From contig CAVWLA010000003.1 in NCBI GenBank assembly GCA_963755825.1, positions 3,013,837 through 3,077,836 of the forward strand: 64,000 bases of DNA, written 5' to 3'. The notes beneath the pieces were generated by a model. The model made no database searches, was not told the DNA's origin, and worked only from the letters and a program-made list of their open reading frames with translations. Every line of letters starts with the position of its first letter. Within the stretch, counting starts at the first letter, position 1. The DNA comes from DATBQN01 sp963755825. Its GTDB lineage: Bacteria > Acidobacteriota > Thermoanaerobaculia > Multivoradales > UBA5704. Positions 25,533-34,835 of the stretch are shown here, piece by piece. A program made the translations under genes and the position numbers.

Positions 25533-27784
25533 CGTTCGGCCGCTCCCTCCTCGCCCTCTCCGCCGCCGCCCTCGCCGTCGCCGGCTGCGCCGGCTCGACA
25601 CCCAAGCCGCGGGCGCGGCCGGTGCGCTCGGCGCCGCCGGCCGCCGTCCAGAAGGCGCCGACGAAGGTGGTCCCCGCCGAGCCGCCGCCGGCCGCTCCGG
25701 GTAGCCTGGCGCCGCCGGGTCCGCCGCTCGCCGCCGGGCCGGCGGCGCCGGTCCTCATCCGCGTCGGCCTGGCGAGCGATCTCCCCGCGCTCACCCTCCC
25801 CTGCTGCGGCGGCGGCGAGGTCACCGTCGCCACCGCCGACCGCACCGTCGCGGCGCTCTCGCCGCTGCGCATCGAGCCGGCGGCGGGCGGCTCGCAGGGC
25901 GGCTTCTATCGCCTGCAGGTGTCGGCTCTCCGCGACGAGCACCAGGCGCAGAACCTCGCCGAGCAGCTCGCCCAGGAGACCGGCCAGCCCGCCGACGCGC
26001 ACTTCGACGCCGGCATGGACCTCTACCGCATCCGCCTCGGGCACTACGCCACGCGGCAGGAGGCCGAGGCGGACTCCAAGCACGTCGCGGCGCTCGGGGT
26101 GACCGGCGCCTGGGTGGTCTCCGAGGGGGCGCAGGTGAGCGAGCCGGCGCTCCGCGTCACCCAGGGCAGCCGCGCCGAGACGCTCCCCGGCCGCTGGCTC
26201 TCGATCTCGACCGACGGTGCCGCCGGCCTCGTCGCGCAGGGGCACCGCTATCGCGGCCGCCTGCTCGTCTACCTCAACGACCGCGGCAGCCTCAACCTGA
26301 TCGACGAGCTGCCGCTCGAGGAGTACCTGCGCGGCGTCGTCCCCTCCGAGATGGGGCCCGAGGAGTTCCCGCAGGTCGAGGCGCTCAAGGCGCAGGCGGT
26401 CGCCGCGCGCACCTATGCCCTGCGCAACCTGGGCGAGTTCGCGCGCGAGGGGTACGACATCTGCTCGTCGCCGCGGTGCCAGGTCTTCGGCGGCATGGAC
26501 GTCGAGCATCCGCTCTCCTCGCGCGCCGTCGCCGAGACCGCCGGCCAGGTGCTCCTCTACCAGGGCGAGCTGGTCGACGCGCTCTACAGCTCGACCTGCG
26601 GCGGCCATACCGAGGACGCCGACATCATCTTCCCGCTCAAGCAGGAGCCTTATCTCAAAGGCGTCCCCTGCATCGAGTCGGGGACCGTCGCCCTCGCCGG
26701 CGACCTGCCGCGCGGCGTCGTCTTCCCGGACGGCCTCACTCGCGTGCTGCTGCCGCCGCCCGCCGACGCCTCCGCCCCGCAGGCGCTCGCCGGGCGCCTG
26801 GCGCGCCTTGCCATCACCGCCGGCCTGCCGGCGCCGACGACGGGCCTCGCGACCCTCGACCGCCGCGAGGTGCAGCGCTTCGTCGCCGCGACCTTCGACC
26901 TGGCGCTCGACGCGCGGCTGCTGCTGGCGCCCGAGGACGTCGCCTACCTGGTCAAGGATCCGCCCGCCGCGTGGACCGAGGAGGATCGCCGCCGTGCCGC
27001 CTATCTGCTGCACAGCGGCCTGGTGAGCGGCCCGCCGGACCAGCCGCTCACCGCGGCCGAGGTCGAGCGCATGCTGCTCTCCTTCGCCGAGCTCCTGCAG
27101 GTCATCCGCTTCGAGGAGGTCTCCTTCCTGTCGCTCGCCGACGGCCGGCTCACCGTCAAGTCCGGCAAGGAGGAGAAGAGCTACGCGCTCTCCGACCGCC
27201 TGCAGACCTTCCGCAAGACCGGTGACCGCACCGGCGTCCACGTCGAGAGCGACAATCTCGCCCTCCTCCCAGGCGACAAGCTGACGCTCTACTGGCAGGA
27301 GAGCCGGCTGGTCGCCCTCGTCCAGGAGGTCGACCGCGAGGGGGCGGCCTACGATCGCACCAGCAAGTGGAGCAGCTGGACGCGCTTCCGCACCGACTCG
27401 CAGATCGCCAGCCAGGTGAGGACGCGGCTGCCCGGCCTCGGCTACCGCGGCTTCGAGATCCTCTCGCGCGGCGTCTCCGGACGGGTGGGGAAGATCCGCA
27501 TCGACGGCGACACGCAGTCGGCGGAGGTCGACGGTCTCGCCATCCGCTGGACGCTCGACGTGCCCGACACCCTCTTCACCGCCAAGCGCCTGACGCCGCC
27601 GGACCGCGAGGCGGGCTGGCTCTTCACCGGCCGCGGCTGGGGGCACGGCGTCGGCATGTGCCAGGTGGGCGCCTACGGCATGGCGGCGCGCGGCCACACC
27701 TACCGCGAGATCCTCCTCCACTACTACACCGGCGTGGAGCTGGCGCGGGTGAAGAGCCCGCCGCCGGCGGCGGCGGCGCGCTGA
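25529..27784 (+). CDS. SPOR-SpoIID lipoprotein, putative peptidoglycan-lytic enzyme
   Basis: GTG start overlaps the preceding stop (GTGA). A lipoprotein signal ends in the lipobox LAVAGC (Cys near residue 19). After a Pro/Ala linker comes a SPOR-like domain (about 125-205: GGFYRLQVSALRDEHQAQNL) that would bind denuded glycan. The SpoIID/LytB core follows: LPLEEYLRGVVPSEMG, ALKAQAVAARTYAL, SSTCGGHTED, and the end GRGWGHGVGMCQVGAYGMAA. SpoIID proteins are lytic transglycosylases. A long insertion (about 390-560) inside the SpoIID domain is unlike the Bacillus protein. Predicted periplasmic face, anchored by lipid. Confidence 0.88.
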   Translation: MTFGRSLLALSAAALAVAGCAGSTPKPRARPVRSAPPAAVQKAPTKVVPAEPPPAAPGSLAPPGPPLAAGPAAPVLIRVGLASDLPALTLPCCGGGEVTVATADRTVAALSPLRIEPAAGGSQGGFYRLQVSALRDEHQAQNLAEQLAQETGQPADAHFDAGMDLYRIRLGHYATRQEAEADSKHVAALGVTGAWVVSEGAQVSEPALRVTQGSRAETLPGRWLSISTDGAAGLVAQGHRYRGRLLVYLNDRGSLNLIDELPLEEYLRGVVPSEMGPEEFPQVEALKAQAVAARTYALRNLGEFAREGYDICSSPRCQVFGGMDVEHPLSSRAVAETAGQVLLYQGELVDALYSSTCGGHTEDADIIFPLKQEPYLKGVPCIESGTVALAGDLPRGVVFPDGLTRVLLPPPADASAPQALAGRLARLAITAGLPAPTTGLATLDRREVQRFVAATFDLALDARLLLAPEDVAYLVKDPPAAWTEEDRRRAAYLLHSGLVSGPPDQPLTAAEVERMLLSFAELLQVIRFEEVSFLSLADGRLTVKSGKEEKSYALSDRLQTFRKTGDRTGVHVESDNLALLPGDKLTLYWQESRLVALVQEVDREGAAYDRTSKWSSWTRFRTDSQIASQVRTRLPGLGYRGFEILSRGVSGRVGKIRIDGDTQSAEVDGLAIRWTLDVPDTLFTAKRLTPPDREAGWLFTGRGWGHGVGMCQVGAYGMAARGHTYREILLHYYTGVELARVKSPPPAAAAR

Positions 27785-27821
27785 GGCGCGCTCCGCTCCG
27801 CGCCGCACTTCCCGCTCGACG

Positions 27822-28508
27822 ATGACGACGAACCTGCCGCGCCCGCTCCCCTCCTACATCGACCACACGCTGCTGCGGCCGGCGGCGACCGAGCCCGAGG
27901 TGCGGCAGCTGGTCGAGGAGGCGGCTCTCCACGGCTTCGCCGCCGCCGTGGTGCCGCCGGTCCACGTGCCGCTCGCCGCCGACCTCCTCGCCGGCACCGG
28001 CGTCCACGTGGCGACCGTCGCCGCCTTTCCGCTCGGCTACTCCCACCCCGAGATCCGGCGCGCCGAATCGCGCCGCGCCGTCGCCGACGGCGCCGTCGAG
28101 ATCGACACCGTGATCAACGTCTCATGGCTGAAGGGGAACGAGGACGGGCGCGTCGCCGACGATCTCGCCGCCTGGGTCGAGGCGCTGCGCGCCGAGCGCG
28201 ACGGGCTGGTGCTCAAGGTGATCCTGGAGACGGCGCTCCTCACCGACGCCGAGAAGGTGCGCGGCGCCGGGCTCGCGGCGGCCGCCGGCGCCGACTTCGT
28301 CAAGACCTCGACCGGCTTCGGGCCGGGCGGCGCGACGGTCGCCGACGTTGCGCTCCTGGTGAAGGCCCTCGCCGCCGGCGCCCGGCCGGTCGGCGTCAAG
28401 GCCGCCGGCGGCATCCGCTCCACCGCCACCGCCCTCGCCCTGATCGCCGCCGGGGCGACGCGGCTGGGCACCTCGAGCGGGGTCGCCATCGTCCGTGGTA
28501 TGGGGTAA
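27822..28508 (+). CDS. deoC: deoxyribose-phosphate aldolase
   Basis: Cleaves 2-deoxyribose-5-phosphate to glyceraldehyde-3-phosphate and acetaldehyde. The Schiff-base Lys161 lies in DFVKTSTGFG, the activating Lys193 in GVKAAGGIR, and the catalytic Asp95 in EIDTVIN; YIDHTLLRP starts the barrel. Length 228 is typical. In many DeoC proteins a Cys lies in the VCV(N/P) strand; here it reads AVVPP. It lies 37 bases after the SpoIID gene. Confidence 0.93.
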   Translation: MTTNLPRPLPSYIDHTLLRPAATEPEVRQLVEEAALHGFAAAVVPPVHVPLAADLLAGTGVHVATVAAFPLGYSHPEIRRAESRRAVADGAVEIDTVINVSWLKGNEDGRVADDLAAWVEALRAERDGLVLKVILETALLTDAEKVRGAGLAAAAGADFVKTSTGFGPGGATVADVALLVKALAAGARPVGVKAAGGIRSTATALALIAAGATRLGTSSGVAIVRGMG

Positions 28509-28687
28509 GGAGCTCTCGGCAAGCGCTGTTCTGAGAAATCCTCTTCGATACCGCCGCGGAGACGTCCTCTGCAGCGGCCAGACAGGTCCGCATCGGTGAC
28601 GACGATCCTCGGATTCTGAGGGCTCCGCCGCCGCCTGCTAGACTCCAGCGCCGGATCGACCGCTCACTTCCGAGGACATCCCAGGCC

Positions 28688-29362
28688 ATGAAGCAGCTTC
28701 TCGACCTCTTCCTGCACCTCGATGTGCATCTGACCCAGGTCGTTCAGATGCTCGGACCCTGGTTCTACGGCCTGCTCGTCGCCATCCTCTTCTGCGAGAC
28801 GGGCCTGGTGGTGACGCCGTTCCTCCCCGGCGACTCGCTGCTCTTCGCCGTCGGGGCGCTCGCCGCCGCAGCCGGCTCGACGCTCCGCATGCCGCTCCTC
28901 GCGCTCCTCCTGCCGGTGGCGGCGATCGCCGGCGACGCCGTCAACTACTGGATCGGCGCCCGGATCGGCCCCAAGGTCTTCCATCGCGAGAGCTCGCGCT
29001 GGCTCGACCGCCGGCACCTCGAGCGGGCGCAGGCGTTCTACGAGCGCTACGGCGGCAAGACCATTTTCCTCGCCCGCTTCGTGCCGATCATCCGCACCTT
29101 CGCCCCCTTCGTCGCCGGCATCGGCCGCATGCGCTACGCGCGCTTCGCGCTGTGGAACGTCGCCGGCGGCATCGTCTGGGTCTATCTGATGCTCTTCGCC
29201 GGCTACTTCTTCGGCAACATTCCGGTGGTGAAACGGAACTTCCACTACGTCGTGGTGGCGATCATCGTCCTCTCGCTGGTGCCGGTGGTCACCGAGTGGA
29301 TCGGCGCCCGGCGCGAGGCGCGCGCTGCCGCCGCCGACGCGAAGCCGGAGGCGGCGAGCTAG
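28688..29362 (+). CDS. DedA-family membrane protein
   Basis: VTT/DedA-domain protein; members act in lipid-carrier (undecaprenyl phosphate) flipping and membrane homeostasis. Family marks: FCETGLVVTPFLPGDSLLF, GDAVNYWIGARIGPKVF, FYERYGGKTIFLARFVPIIRTFAPFVAGIGRM with the conserved R-x3-P, and WNVAGGIVWV. Four to five membrane helices, 224 residues. An extended -10 (TGCTAGACT, 28636-28644) lies about 44 bases upstream. Confidence 0.9.
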   Translation: MKQLLDLFLHLDVHLTQVVQMLGPWFYGLLVAILFCETGLVVTPFLPGDSLLFAVGALAAAAGSTLRMPLLALLLPVAAIAGDAVNYWIGARIGPKVFHRESSRWLDRRHLERAQAFYERYGGKTIFLARFVPIIRTFAPFVAGIGRMRYARFALWNVAGGIVWVYLMLFAGYFFGNIPVVKRNFHYVVVAIIVLSLVPVVTEWIGARREARAAAADAKPEAAS

Positions 29363-29429
29363 GAACCGAAGCCCGAGGCGGCGGGGTAGAGATCTCAGGC
29401 GATCGGACCGGCGCCGCGGCCGCGGCGCT

Positions 29430-30284
29430 TCACTTCTCCAGGCCGCTCGGCACGCCGCCGGGGAAGTCCTTCTGGATGTCGGCCTGGATCTGCTCGATGC
29501 GGTGGGCGGGGTTGGGGTGGGTGCTGAAGAACTCCGCCTGGCCGCCGCCGCCGCTCTCCTTCTGCAGGATCTGCATGACGTCGATCATCGAGTGCGGGTC
29601 GTACCCCGCCTGCTCCATGAGCTGCACGCCGAGACCGTCGGCCTCGCTCTCGTCCTGGCGGCTGAAGCGCATGGTGACGAGCTGCCCGACGATCGCCGCC
29701 ACCGCCGCGTCGCGGCGGCTCGACGGGTTGTTGGGGTCGTAGGTGGCGATCACCGCGGCGCCGGTCAGCCCCTGCGTCAGCCGGCTCTTGGCGACCTGCT
29801 CGGCGCTGTGGCGCGCCACCACGTGCCCGGTCTCGTGGCCGAGGACGCCGGCGAGCTCGCCGTCCGAGGTGAGGCTCTTGTAGAGCGCCTCGGTGATGAA
29901 GATCTGGCCGCCGGGCAGAGCGAAGGCGTTGACCGTCTTGGGGTCGGCGAGGAGGTGGTACTCGTACTTGTAGGGCGTCTTCCCGGCCTCGCTCTTCTCG
30001 GCGATCCGCCGGCCGACGCGCTCGACGCGCGCCCTCCCCTCGGCGTCGTTCGATTCGCCGCCATACTGCTGCTCCATCTGCGGCGCCGCCTGCAGGCCGA
30101 GCGCGATCTCCTGGTCGGGGGTGATCGAGATGTGCTGCGTCTTCCCGGTCACCGGATTGCTCTGGCGGGTGGAGAGGTACGAGATGATCGAGAAGGCGGC
30201 GATGGCGAGAGCGATCAGCAACCGGCCGCCGCCGATCCCGCCGCCGCCGCCGCCGCCCTCCTCGGAATTCGAAAACAGGGGCAT
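29430..30284 (-). CDS. M48-family (BepA/LoiP-like) metalloprotease
   Basis: Zinc protease for envelope quality control. One N-terminal anchor (LLIALAIAAFSIISYL, 22-37) follows an unusual Gly-rich run. The catalytic HETGH lies at 150-154 (H150, E151, H154) with the third ligand in ESEADGLGV. TVNAFALPGGQIFITEAL is the typical upstream strand. HPNPAHRIEQI near the C-terminus is characteristic of the LoiP/BepA group. No TPR domain, so smaller than BepA. Confidence 0.9.
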   Translation of the reverse strand: MPLFSNSEEGGGGGGGIGGGRLLIALAIAAFSIISYLSTRQSNPVTGKTQHISITPDQEIALGLQAAPQMEQQYGGESNDAEGRARVERVGRRIAEKSEAGKTPYKYEYHLLADPKTVNAFALPGGQIFITEALYKSLTSDGELAGVLGHETGHVVARHSAEQVAKSRLTQGLTGAAVIATYDPNNPSSRRDAAVAAIVGQLVTMRFSRQDESEADGLGVQLMEQAGYDPHSMIDVMQILQKESGGGGQAEFFSTHPNPAHRIEQIQADIQKDFPGGVPSGLEK

Positions 30285-30401
30285 GGGTCGACCTCCTCGC
30301 GGCGCCAGAGATCCTCTGGTCGGCCGCCGTGAACCGCGCGAGCGGTGAAAGCTTCGCCAGATCGCTGGGCAAGAAGCATACCGGCCGGCGCCGGTGAAGT
30401 C

Positions 30402-30617
30402 CTATTCGCTGTCGGGGGCCGCGCGATGGCCGGCGCAGGCGACGACCGGCAGCGGCGGATAGCGCGCGAAGCGCGGGTCGGTCTCGGCGAGGCCGCAGCG
30501 GACGAAGACGCTGCGGCCGGAGTCGGCCAGCCGGAGATGAAGGCAGCCGGCGCAGAGGCCGGGGTGGACCGGCAGCCGGGCGATGTCGCGCGGGGGTGGG
30601 GTCGGCGCGGCCGGCAT
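30402..30617 (-). CDS. small Cys-rich conserved protein (71 aa)
   Basis: The sequence HPGLCAGCLHLR, FVRCGLAETDPRFARYPPLPVVACAGH has four spaced Cys (C-x2-C, C, C) and the D-x-R-F-x-x-Y-P-x-L-P pattern that I associate with short metal-binding proteins of acidobacteria. No signal peptide. Function unknown. It is 117 bases upstream of the M48 gene on the same strand. Confidence 0.6.
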   Translation of the reverse strand: MPAAPTPPPRDIARLPVHPGLCAGCLHLRLADSGRSVFVRCGLAETDPRFARYPPLPVVACAGHRAAPDSE

Positions 30618-31010
30618 GCGGCCAATTTACCAGGCGATGGCAGCCGACGGCCGCCGCCGGCCGACGGCGATCCGTCCGCCGGAGCCTAGGAAACGGCTCA
30701 CACAGAGATTCCCCCTTGCCAACTTCTTCAAATTGATATACATCTATCTGGCGATCCTACCGGGGCTCTGCCGGCTGCGTCCGCTGCCGGACCTGAGCTC
30801 CAGAGGCGGTATTTCCGCCCCGCGGTACCAACCCTCCCTGTACCGCGGCCCACTGGCCGCGCGCCAGCACCGAAGGGGGCCGGGAAAGCCCCGGTCCCCT
30901 TTGCCTCCCTCTCCGCCACCCTCTCCGATAGGATTCAGCCTGCGGTTCCGGCGGGTCCGGCCTCGGGTCCACCTCGAGCCTCCTCGCGGGAGGAGCCCGA
31001 GAGGAGACCC
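30618..31010 (+). promoter_or_regulatory. 393-base leader region of the metalloprotease gene
   Basis: No gene seen. The only AT-rich stretch for kilobases holds TTGCCA (30716-30721), 15 bases, TATACA (30737-30742), a plausible promoter with a short spacer. A strong 12-bp hairpin with one G-U pair (30873-30884 with 30890-30901) follows, ending in CCTTT. With a start near 30750 the downstream gene would have a leader of about 260 bases containing this hairpin, which could act as an attenuator. Confidence 0.35.
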
Positions 31011-33074
31011 TTGAGCCTGCATCCAGGAAGCACCCGCGCCGTCCGCGGCTTCGCCCTCGCCGCCTGCTGCGCCCTCGCCGCCGCGGCCGCCGTCGCCGCC
31101 CTCGCGGCCGATTCGCCGCCGGCAGCCGCCGCTCCGCCAACCGCGGCGGCGGCGTCTCCCAAGGGCCTTCCGCCCGGGCTCGCTCCGCTGACGCCCGAGC
31201 TCGCCAAGCCGCTCCCCGACCTCGAGCGCGCCGCCGAGAAATACCGCGGCCTGAGCCTTCGCCGTCCGGTGCCGGCGGGGATGCTCGGCGGCGCCGCGCT
31301 CCGCCGCGAGGTCGACCGCCAGATGGCCGAGGACATGGCGCCGGGCACCCTCGCCGCGCTCGACGCGGCGCTCAAGGCCTTCGGCCTCATCCCCGAGAGC
31401 ATGGACCTCGCGACCTACTACCCGGCGCTCCTCTCCAGCCAGATCGCCGCCTTCTACGACCCCGAGCGCAAGTACCTCGCGATCGTCGACCTCGGTTCCC
31501 AGGGGGACGAGCAGGTGACCAAGGAGCTCGGCGCCGAGTTCGCCGAGCGCGCCCGCCAGGCGGTCCTCGTCCACGAGCTGACCCACGCGCTGCAGGACCA
31601 GGCCTTCGACATGTCGGGTTACGTCGAGACCGATCCGCTCTCCGACGCCAGCGTCGCCCGCTTGGCGCTGGTCGAGGGGGACGCCACGGGGACGATGATG
31701 GACTTCGTCCTCGGCCGGCGGATCGAGGCGGTCCCCGGCGCCGCCGACCTCCTCGGGCCGGCGCTCAGCGAGGGAGCCTCCACCGGCGCCCCCGGCTTCC
31801 CCGGCAGCAAGGAGATCGCCGCCGCGCCGGCCTGGTTCCGCGAGAGCCTCCTCTTCAGCTACCTGCGCGGCTTCGGCTTCTGCGTCGCCGTCCGCCAGCG
31901 CGGCGGCCAGAAGCTGCTCGACTACGCCTTCGCCAAGGACCCGCCGCGCTCGTCGGAGCAGGTGCTGCACCCGGAGAAGTGGTTCGGCCGCCGCGACGAT
32001 CCGGTGGCGATCACCTTCCCCGACCTCCTGCCGCTCCTCCCCGGCGCGCGGAAGGTCGCCGGCGGCGAGCTCGGCGAAGAGGGGATCCGCATCCTCCTCC
32101 CCCAGCCGCCGGGCGGCGCGGCGCACGAGCCGCCGGCGGGCGCCGGCTGGGGCGGCGACCGCTTCGCCGTCTACCAGCGGCCCGGCGGCGGACGGCTGCT
32201 CGCCTGGGTGACCGAGTGGGACAGCGAGGGCGACGCGACGGCGTTCCTCGCCGCCGCCGGACGGCTGGGCTCCGGCTGGACCCTGCGGCGGACGGCGCCC
32301 ACCCGCGTCGTCGTCCTCCACGGGCCCTTCGCCGCTTCCGCTCCGGCGGGCGGGACGGCCGGTGAGGCAGAGCCGGTGATCGCGCGCCTCGCGGCGGCGT
32401 CCGCCGTGCGGCCGCCCGACCGCCCGATCGACCTCGCGGCGCTGGGGATCCGGCCGCAGGCGGCGGCGAAGAGCGAGGAGCATCCGGCGCCCGCCCCGGA
32501 TCCGGAGCGGCTGCCGGCCGCCGCCGCCGCTCCCGAGCCCCCCGACGGCGAGCGGGCGCTGCCGCACTTCGACGGCCGGCGCTTCTCCAACTCCCACCTC
32601 GGTTTCCGCGTCCTCCTGCCGCAGGCCGGCGGGCCGTGGCGGCTGGCGCCGCGCGGCACGGCGCTCTTCGGCGCCGAGAGCGCCGACGGCGCCGTCGTCC
32701 TCGCCGTCCACGACGAGGATCTCGAAGAGCCGGCGCCGCCGCTCACCGCCCGCGGCACGGCCATGGCACAAGCGGCCGAAAGCGCCGGCGGCAGGGTGCT
32801 CCACGCCGGCCTCAACGCCGGCGGCGCGGACTACGAGATCGAGCTCGAGAGCGGCCCGCCGGGGGCCGGCCGCCGGCACCAGCGGCTGCTCCTCGTCGCC
32901 CGCAACGGCCGCCTGATCGTCATCTCGGGGGAGACGGCGGCCGCCGCCTGGGACGCCCACGCCGCGATGGTCGAGGAGTTCCTCGCCAGCCTGCGGCCGG
33001 TGAGCGAGGCGCGGAAGGCGAGCGCTACTTCTCCTGCGGCGGCGCCGCGGCCGCCGCCGGCGCCGCCACGGTGA
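31011..33074 (+). CDS. secreted HExxH metalloprotease-like protein
   Basis: TTG start with GAGAGGAG upstream. Residues 1-33 are a signal peptide. A gluzincin-like site VLVHELTHALQDQ gives H188, E189 and H192; LVEGDATGTMMDF about 35 residues later could supply the third zinc ligand. AFYDPERKYLAIVD precedes it. The remaining 450 residues include a second region (about 515-680) beginning SNSHLGFRVLLP that resembles PsbP/DcrB-like or photosystem-type folds, by impression only. Its 3' end overlaps the convergent CorC gene by 50 bases. Confidence 0.75.
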   Translation: MSLHPGSTRAVRGFALAACCALAAAAAVAALAADSPPAAAAPPTAAAASPKGLPPGLAPLTPELAKPLPDLERAAEKYRGLSLRRPVPAGMLGGAALRREVDRQMAEDMAPGTLAALDAALKAFGLIPESMDLATYYPALLSSQIAAFYDPERKYLAIVDLGSQGDEQVTKELGAEFAERARQAVLVHELTHALQDQAFDMSGYVETDPLSDASVARLALVEGDATGTMMDFVLGRRIEAVPGAADLLGPALSEGASTGAPGFPGSKEIAAAPAWFRESLLFSYLRGFGFCVAVRQRGGQKLLDYAFAKDPPRSSEQVLHPEKWFGRRDDPVAITFPDLLPLLPGARKVAGGELGEEGIRILLPQPPGGAAHEPPAGAGWGGDRFAVYQRPGGGRLLAWVTEWDSEGDATAFLAAAGRLGSGWTLRRTAPTRVVVLHGPFAASAPAGGTAGEAEPVIARLAAASAVRPPDRPIDLAALGIRPQAAAKSEEHPAPAPDPERLPAAAAAPEPPDGERALPHFDGRRFSNSHLGFRVLLPQAGGPWRLAPRGTALFGAESADGAVVLAVHDEDLEEPAPPLTARGTAMAQAAESAGGRVLHAGLNAGGADYEIELESGPPGAGRRHQRLLLVARNGRLIVISGETAAAAWDAHAAMVEEFLASLRPVSEARKASATSPAAAPRPPPAPPR

Positions 33075-34449
33075 CCTCGAGGGAGAGGATGCGGTTGTAG
33101 CGCACCTCGAGGACCTCGAGGGTCAGCGGGCCGAGCTCGACGCGGTCGCCCACCACGGCGCGGCGGCCGAGCTCGGAGAGGACGACGCCGCCGATGGTGT
33201 CCTCGTCGCGCTCGCTGAACTCCACCCCCAGCGTGCCCTCGAGATCGGCGACCAGCATGGCGCCGGAGATGATGTAGACGCCGTCGCCGCGGTCCTGGAT
33301 CTCGGGCTTCTCGGCGCTGTCGAACTCGTCCTGGATCTGTCCGACGATCTCCTCGATGACGTTCTCCAGGGTGACGATGCCGGAGACGCCGCCGTACTCG
33401 TCGATCACGGCCGCGACGTGGAAGCGCTCGTTGCGCATGCGCTTGAGCAGGCGGTCGAGCTCGAGCGTCTCGGGGACGTAGTCGATGTCGCGCGCCACCT
33501 CGGCGAGCGAGACGAGCGGCCGCTCGATGCGGAAGATGTCCTTGATGTGGACGAGGCCGACGACGTGGTCGAGGTCCCCTTCGCAGAGCGGGTAGCGGGT
33601 GTGGCCGCTCTGCCGCGCGATCGCCAGGTTCTCGGCGAGCGGCCGCGTCGTCGACAGGTAGATGACGTCCGCCCGCGGCACCATGATCTGGCGCGCCACC
33701 CGGTGCGACAGCTCGAAGACGTTGTCCAGGATCTCGCGCTTCTGCGTCCCCATGCCGCCGCTGGCGCCGCTCGTCGACAGCAGCAGGCGCAGCTCCTGCT
33801 CGTCGTGGGCGACCTCCCCCTCGTTCGGCGGCGGCAGCGAGGCCAGCCGCAGCATGCCGCGCGCGGCGCGGTTGAGCACCCAGATCGCCGGGTAGGTGAC
33901 GCGGTGGAAGAGGAAGAGCGGCGGCGCCAGCCAGAGCACGGTCGGCTCGGCGCGCTCGATGGCGATCCACTTCGGCACCAGCTCGCCGAGCACGATGTGG
34001 AGCATGGTGATGAGGAGGAAGGCGAGGCCGAGGGCGACGGAGTGGACGATCGCCTCGCTGCCGCGGCTCGCCGGCACCATGGCGCCGATCAGCGGCCGCA
34101 CGATCCAGGCGAAGGCCGGCTCGCCCACCCAGCCGAGGCCGAGCGAGGCGAGGGTCACCCCCAGCTGCGTCGCCGAGAGGTAGGAGTCGAGGTTCTTCGT
34201 CATGTACCGCGCCACGCGGGCGCCGCGCGCGCCGGCCTGCACGCGCGGCTCGAGCTGCGTCGGGCGCACCTTGACGAGGGCGAACTCGGCGGCGACGAAG
34301 AAGCCGTTGAGGAGGATGAGGAGGCCGGCGAGCGCCAGGCTCCAGGCCGGCCCGAGAGGCAGCTTGGCCTCCTCGATGCCGGCCGGCGTTGCGGGGAGGG
34401 CGGCGGCGACGCTCTCGAGCGCCAGCGAGAGGGCCGCGGCGGCGCTCAT
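33025..34449 (-). CDS. CorC/HlyC-type (CNNM) transporter-like protein
   Basis: Integral membrane protein with a DUF21/CNNM domain (about residues 35-215; LNGFFVAAEFALVKVRPTQL), a CBS pair (about 235-355; MVPRADVIYL, HVAAVIDEYGGVSGIVTLEN) and a C-terminal CorC_HlyC domain (about 375-455). The family is linked to magnesium or cobalt efflux or homeostasis. A non-standard Ala-rich tail ends the protein. Length 474 is typical. Confidence 0.9.
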   Translation of the reverse strand: MSAAAALSLALESVAAALPATPAGIEEAKLPLGPAWSLALAGLLILLNGFFVAAEFALVKVRPTQLEPRVQAGARGARVARYMTKNLDSYLSATQLGVTLASLGLGWVGEPAFAWIVRPLIGAMVPASRGSEAIVHSVALGLAFLLITMLHIVLGELVPKWIAIERAEPTVLWLAPPLFLFHRVTYPAIWVLNRAARGMLRLASLPPPNEGEVAHDEQELRLLLSTSGASGGMGTQKREILDNVFELSHRVARQIMVPRADVIYLSTTRPLAENLAIARQSGHTRYPLCEGDLDHVVGLVHIKDIFRIERPLVSLAEVARDIDYVPETLELDRLLKRMRNERFHVAAVIDEYGGVSGIVTLENVIEEIVGQIQDEFDSAEKPEIQDRGDGVYIISGAMLVADLEGTLGVEFSERDEDTIGGVVLSELGRRAVVGDRVELGPLTLEVLEVRYNRILSLEVTVAAPAAAAAPPQEK

Positions 34450-34835
34450 CGCCGGCTCCCGCCGCGCGCCAGGCGCGCGGCGCGTCCCCGGCCGTCTGCA
34501 CGGTTCGGGCGGCGCTCAGGAGGGTGAGGTACAGCCTTGGAACTGGGCGGGTCGTCGTTCAAGGGAGGCGATTTTAGCATGCCGCCCGCAGGCGGCCGGT
34601 CGAGCGGCGGTTATCGGCCCGAGGCGCCGGCGGCAGCGAAATGCTTTCGGCCGCCGATGCACTCCCCTTTGGGAGGAGATCTCAGACTTTACGAAAGACT
34701 TGAACATGAAGACCATTTAAAATACTGTGGAGTCGTGAAACCGCGGCGCTCCCCCGACGGACACACCTCCGGAGGACCTTGGACAACGCCGCGGCTCGCG
34801 GCGCGATGCTGTCCAACGGAACGAAAGGGGACCGT
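34450..34835 (+). other. 386-base gap between divergent genes
   Basis: No convincing gene. It holds an AT-rich patch (34690-34735) with TTGAAC at about 34700 and ATACTG 16 bases later, a weak promoter candidate for the methyltransferase gene, and a small stem CTCCC/GGGAG near 34665-34680. Confidence 0.3.
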
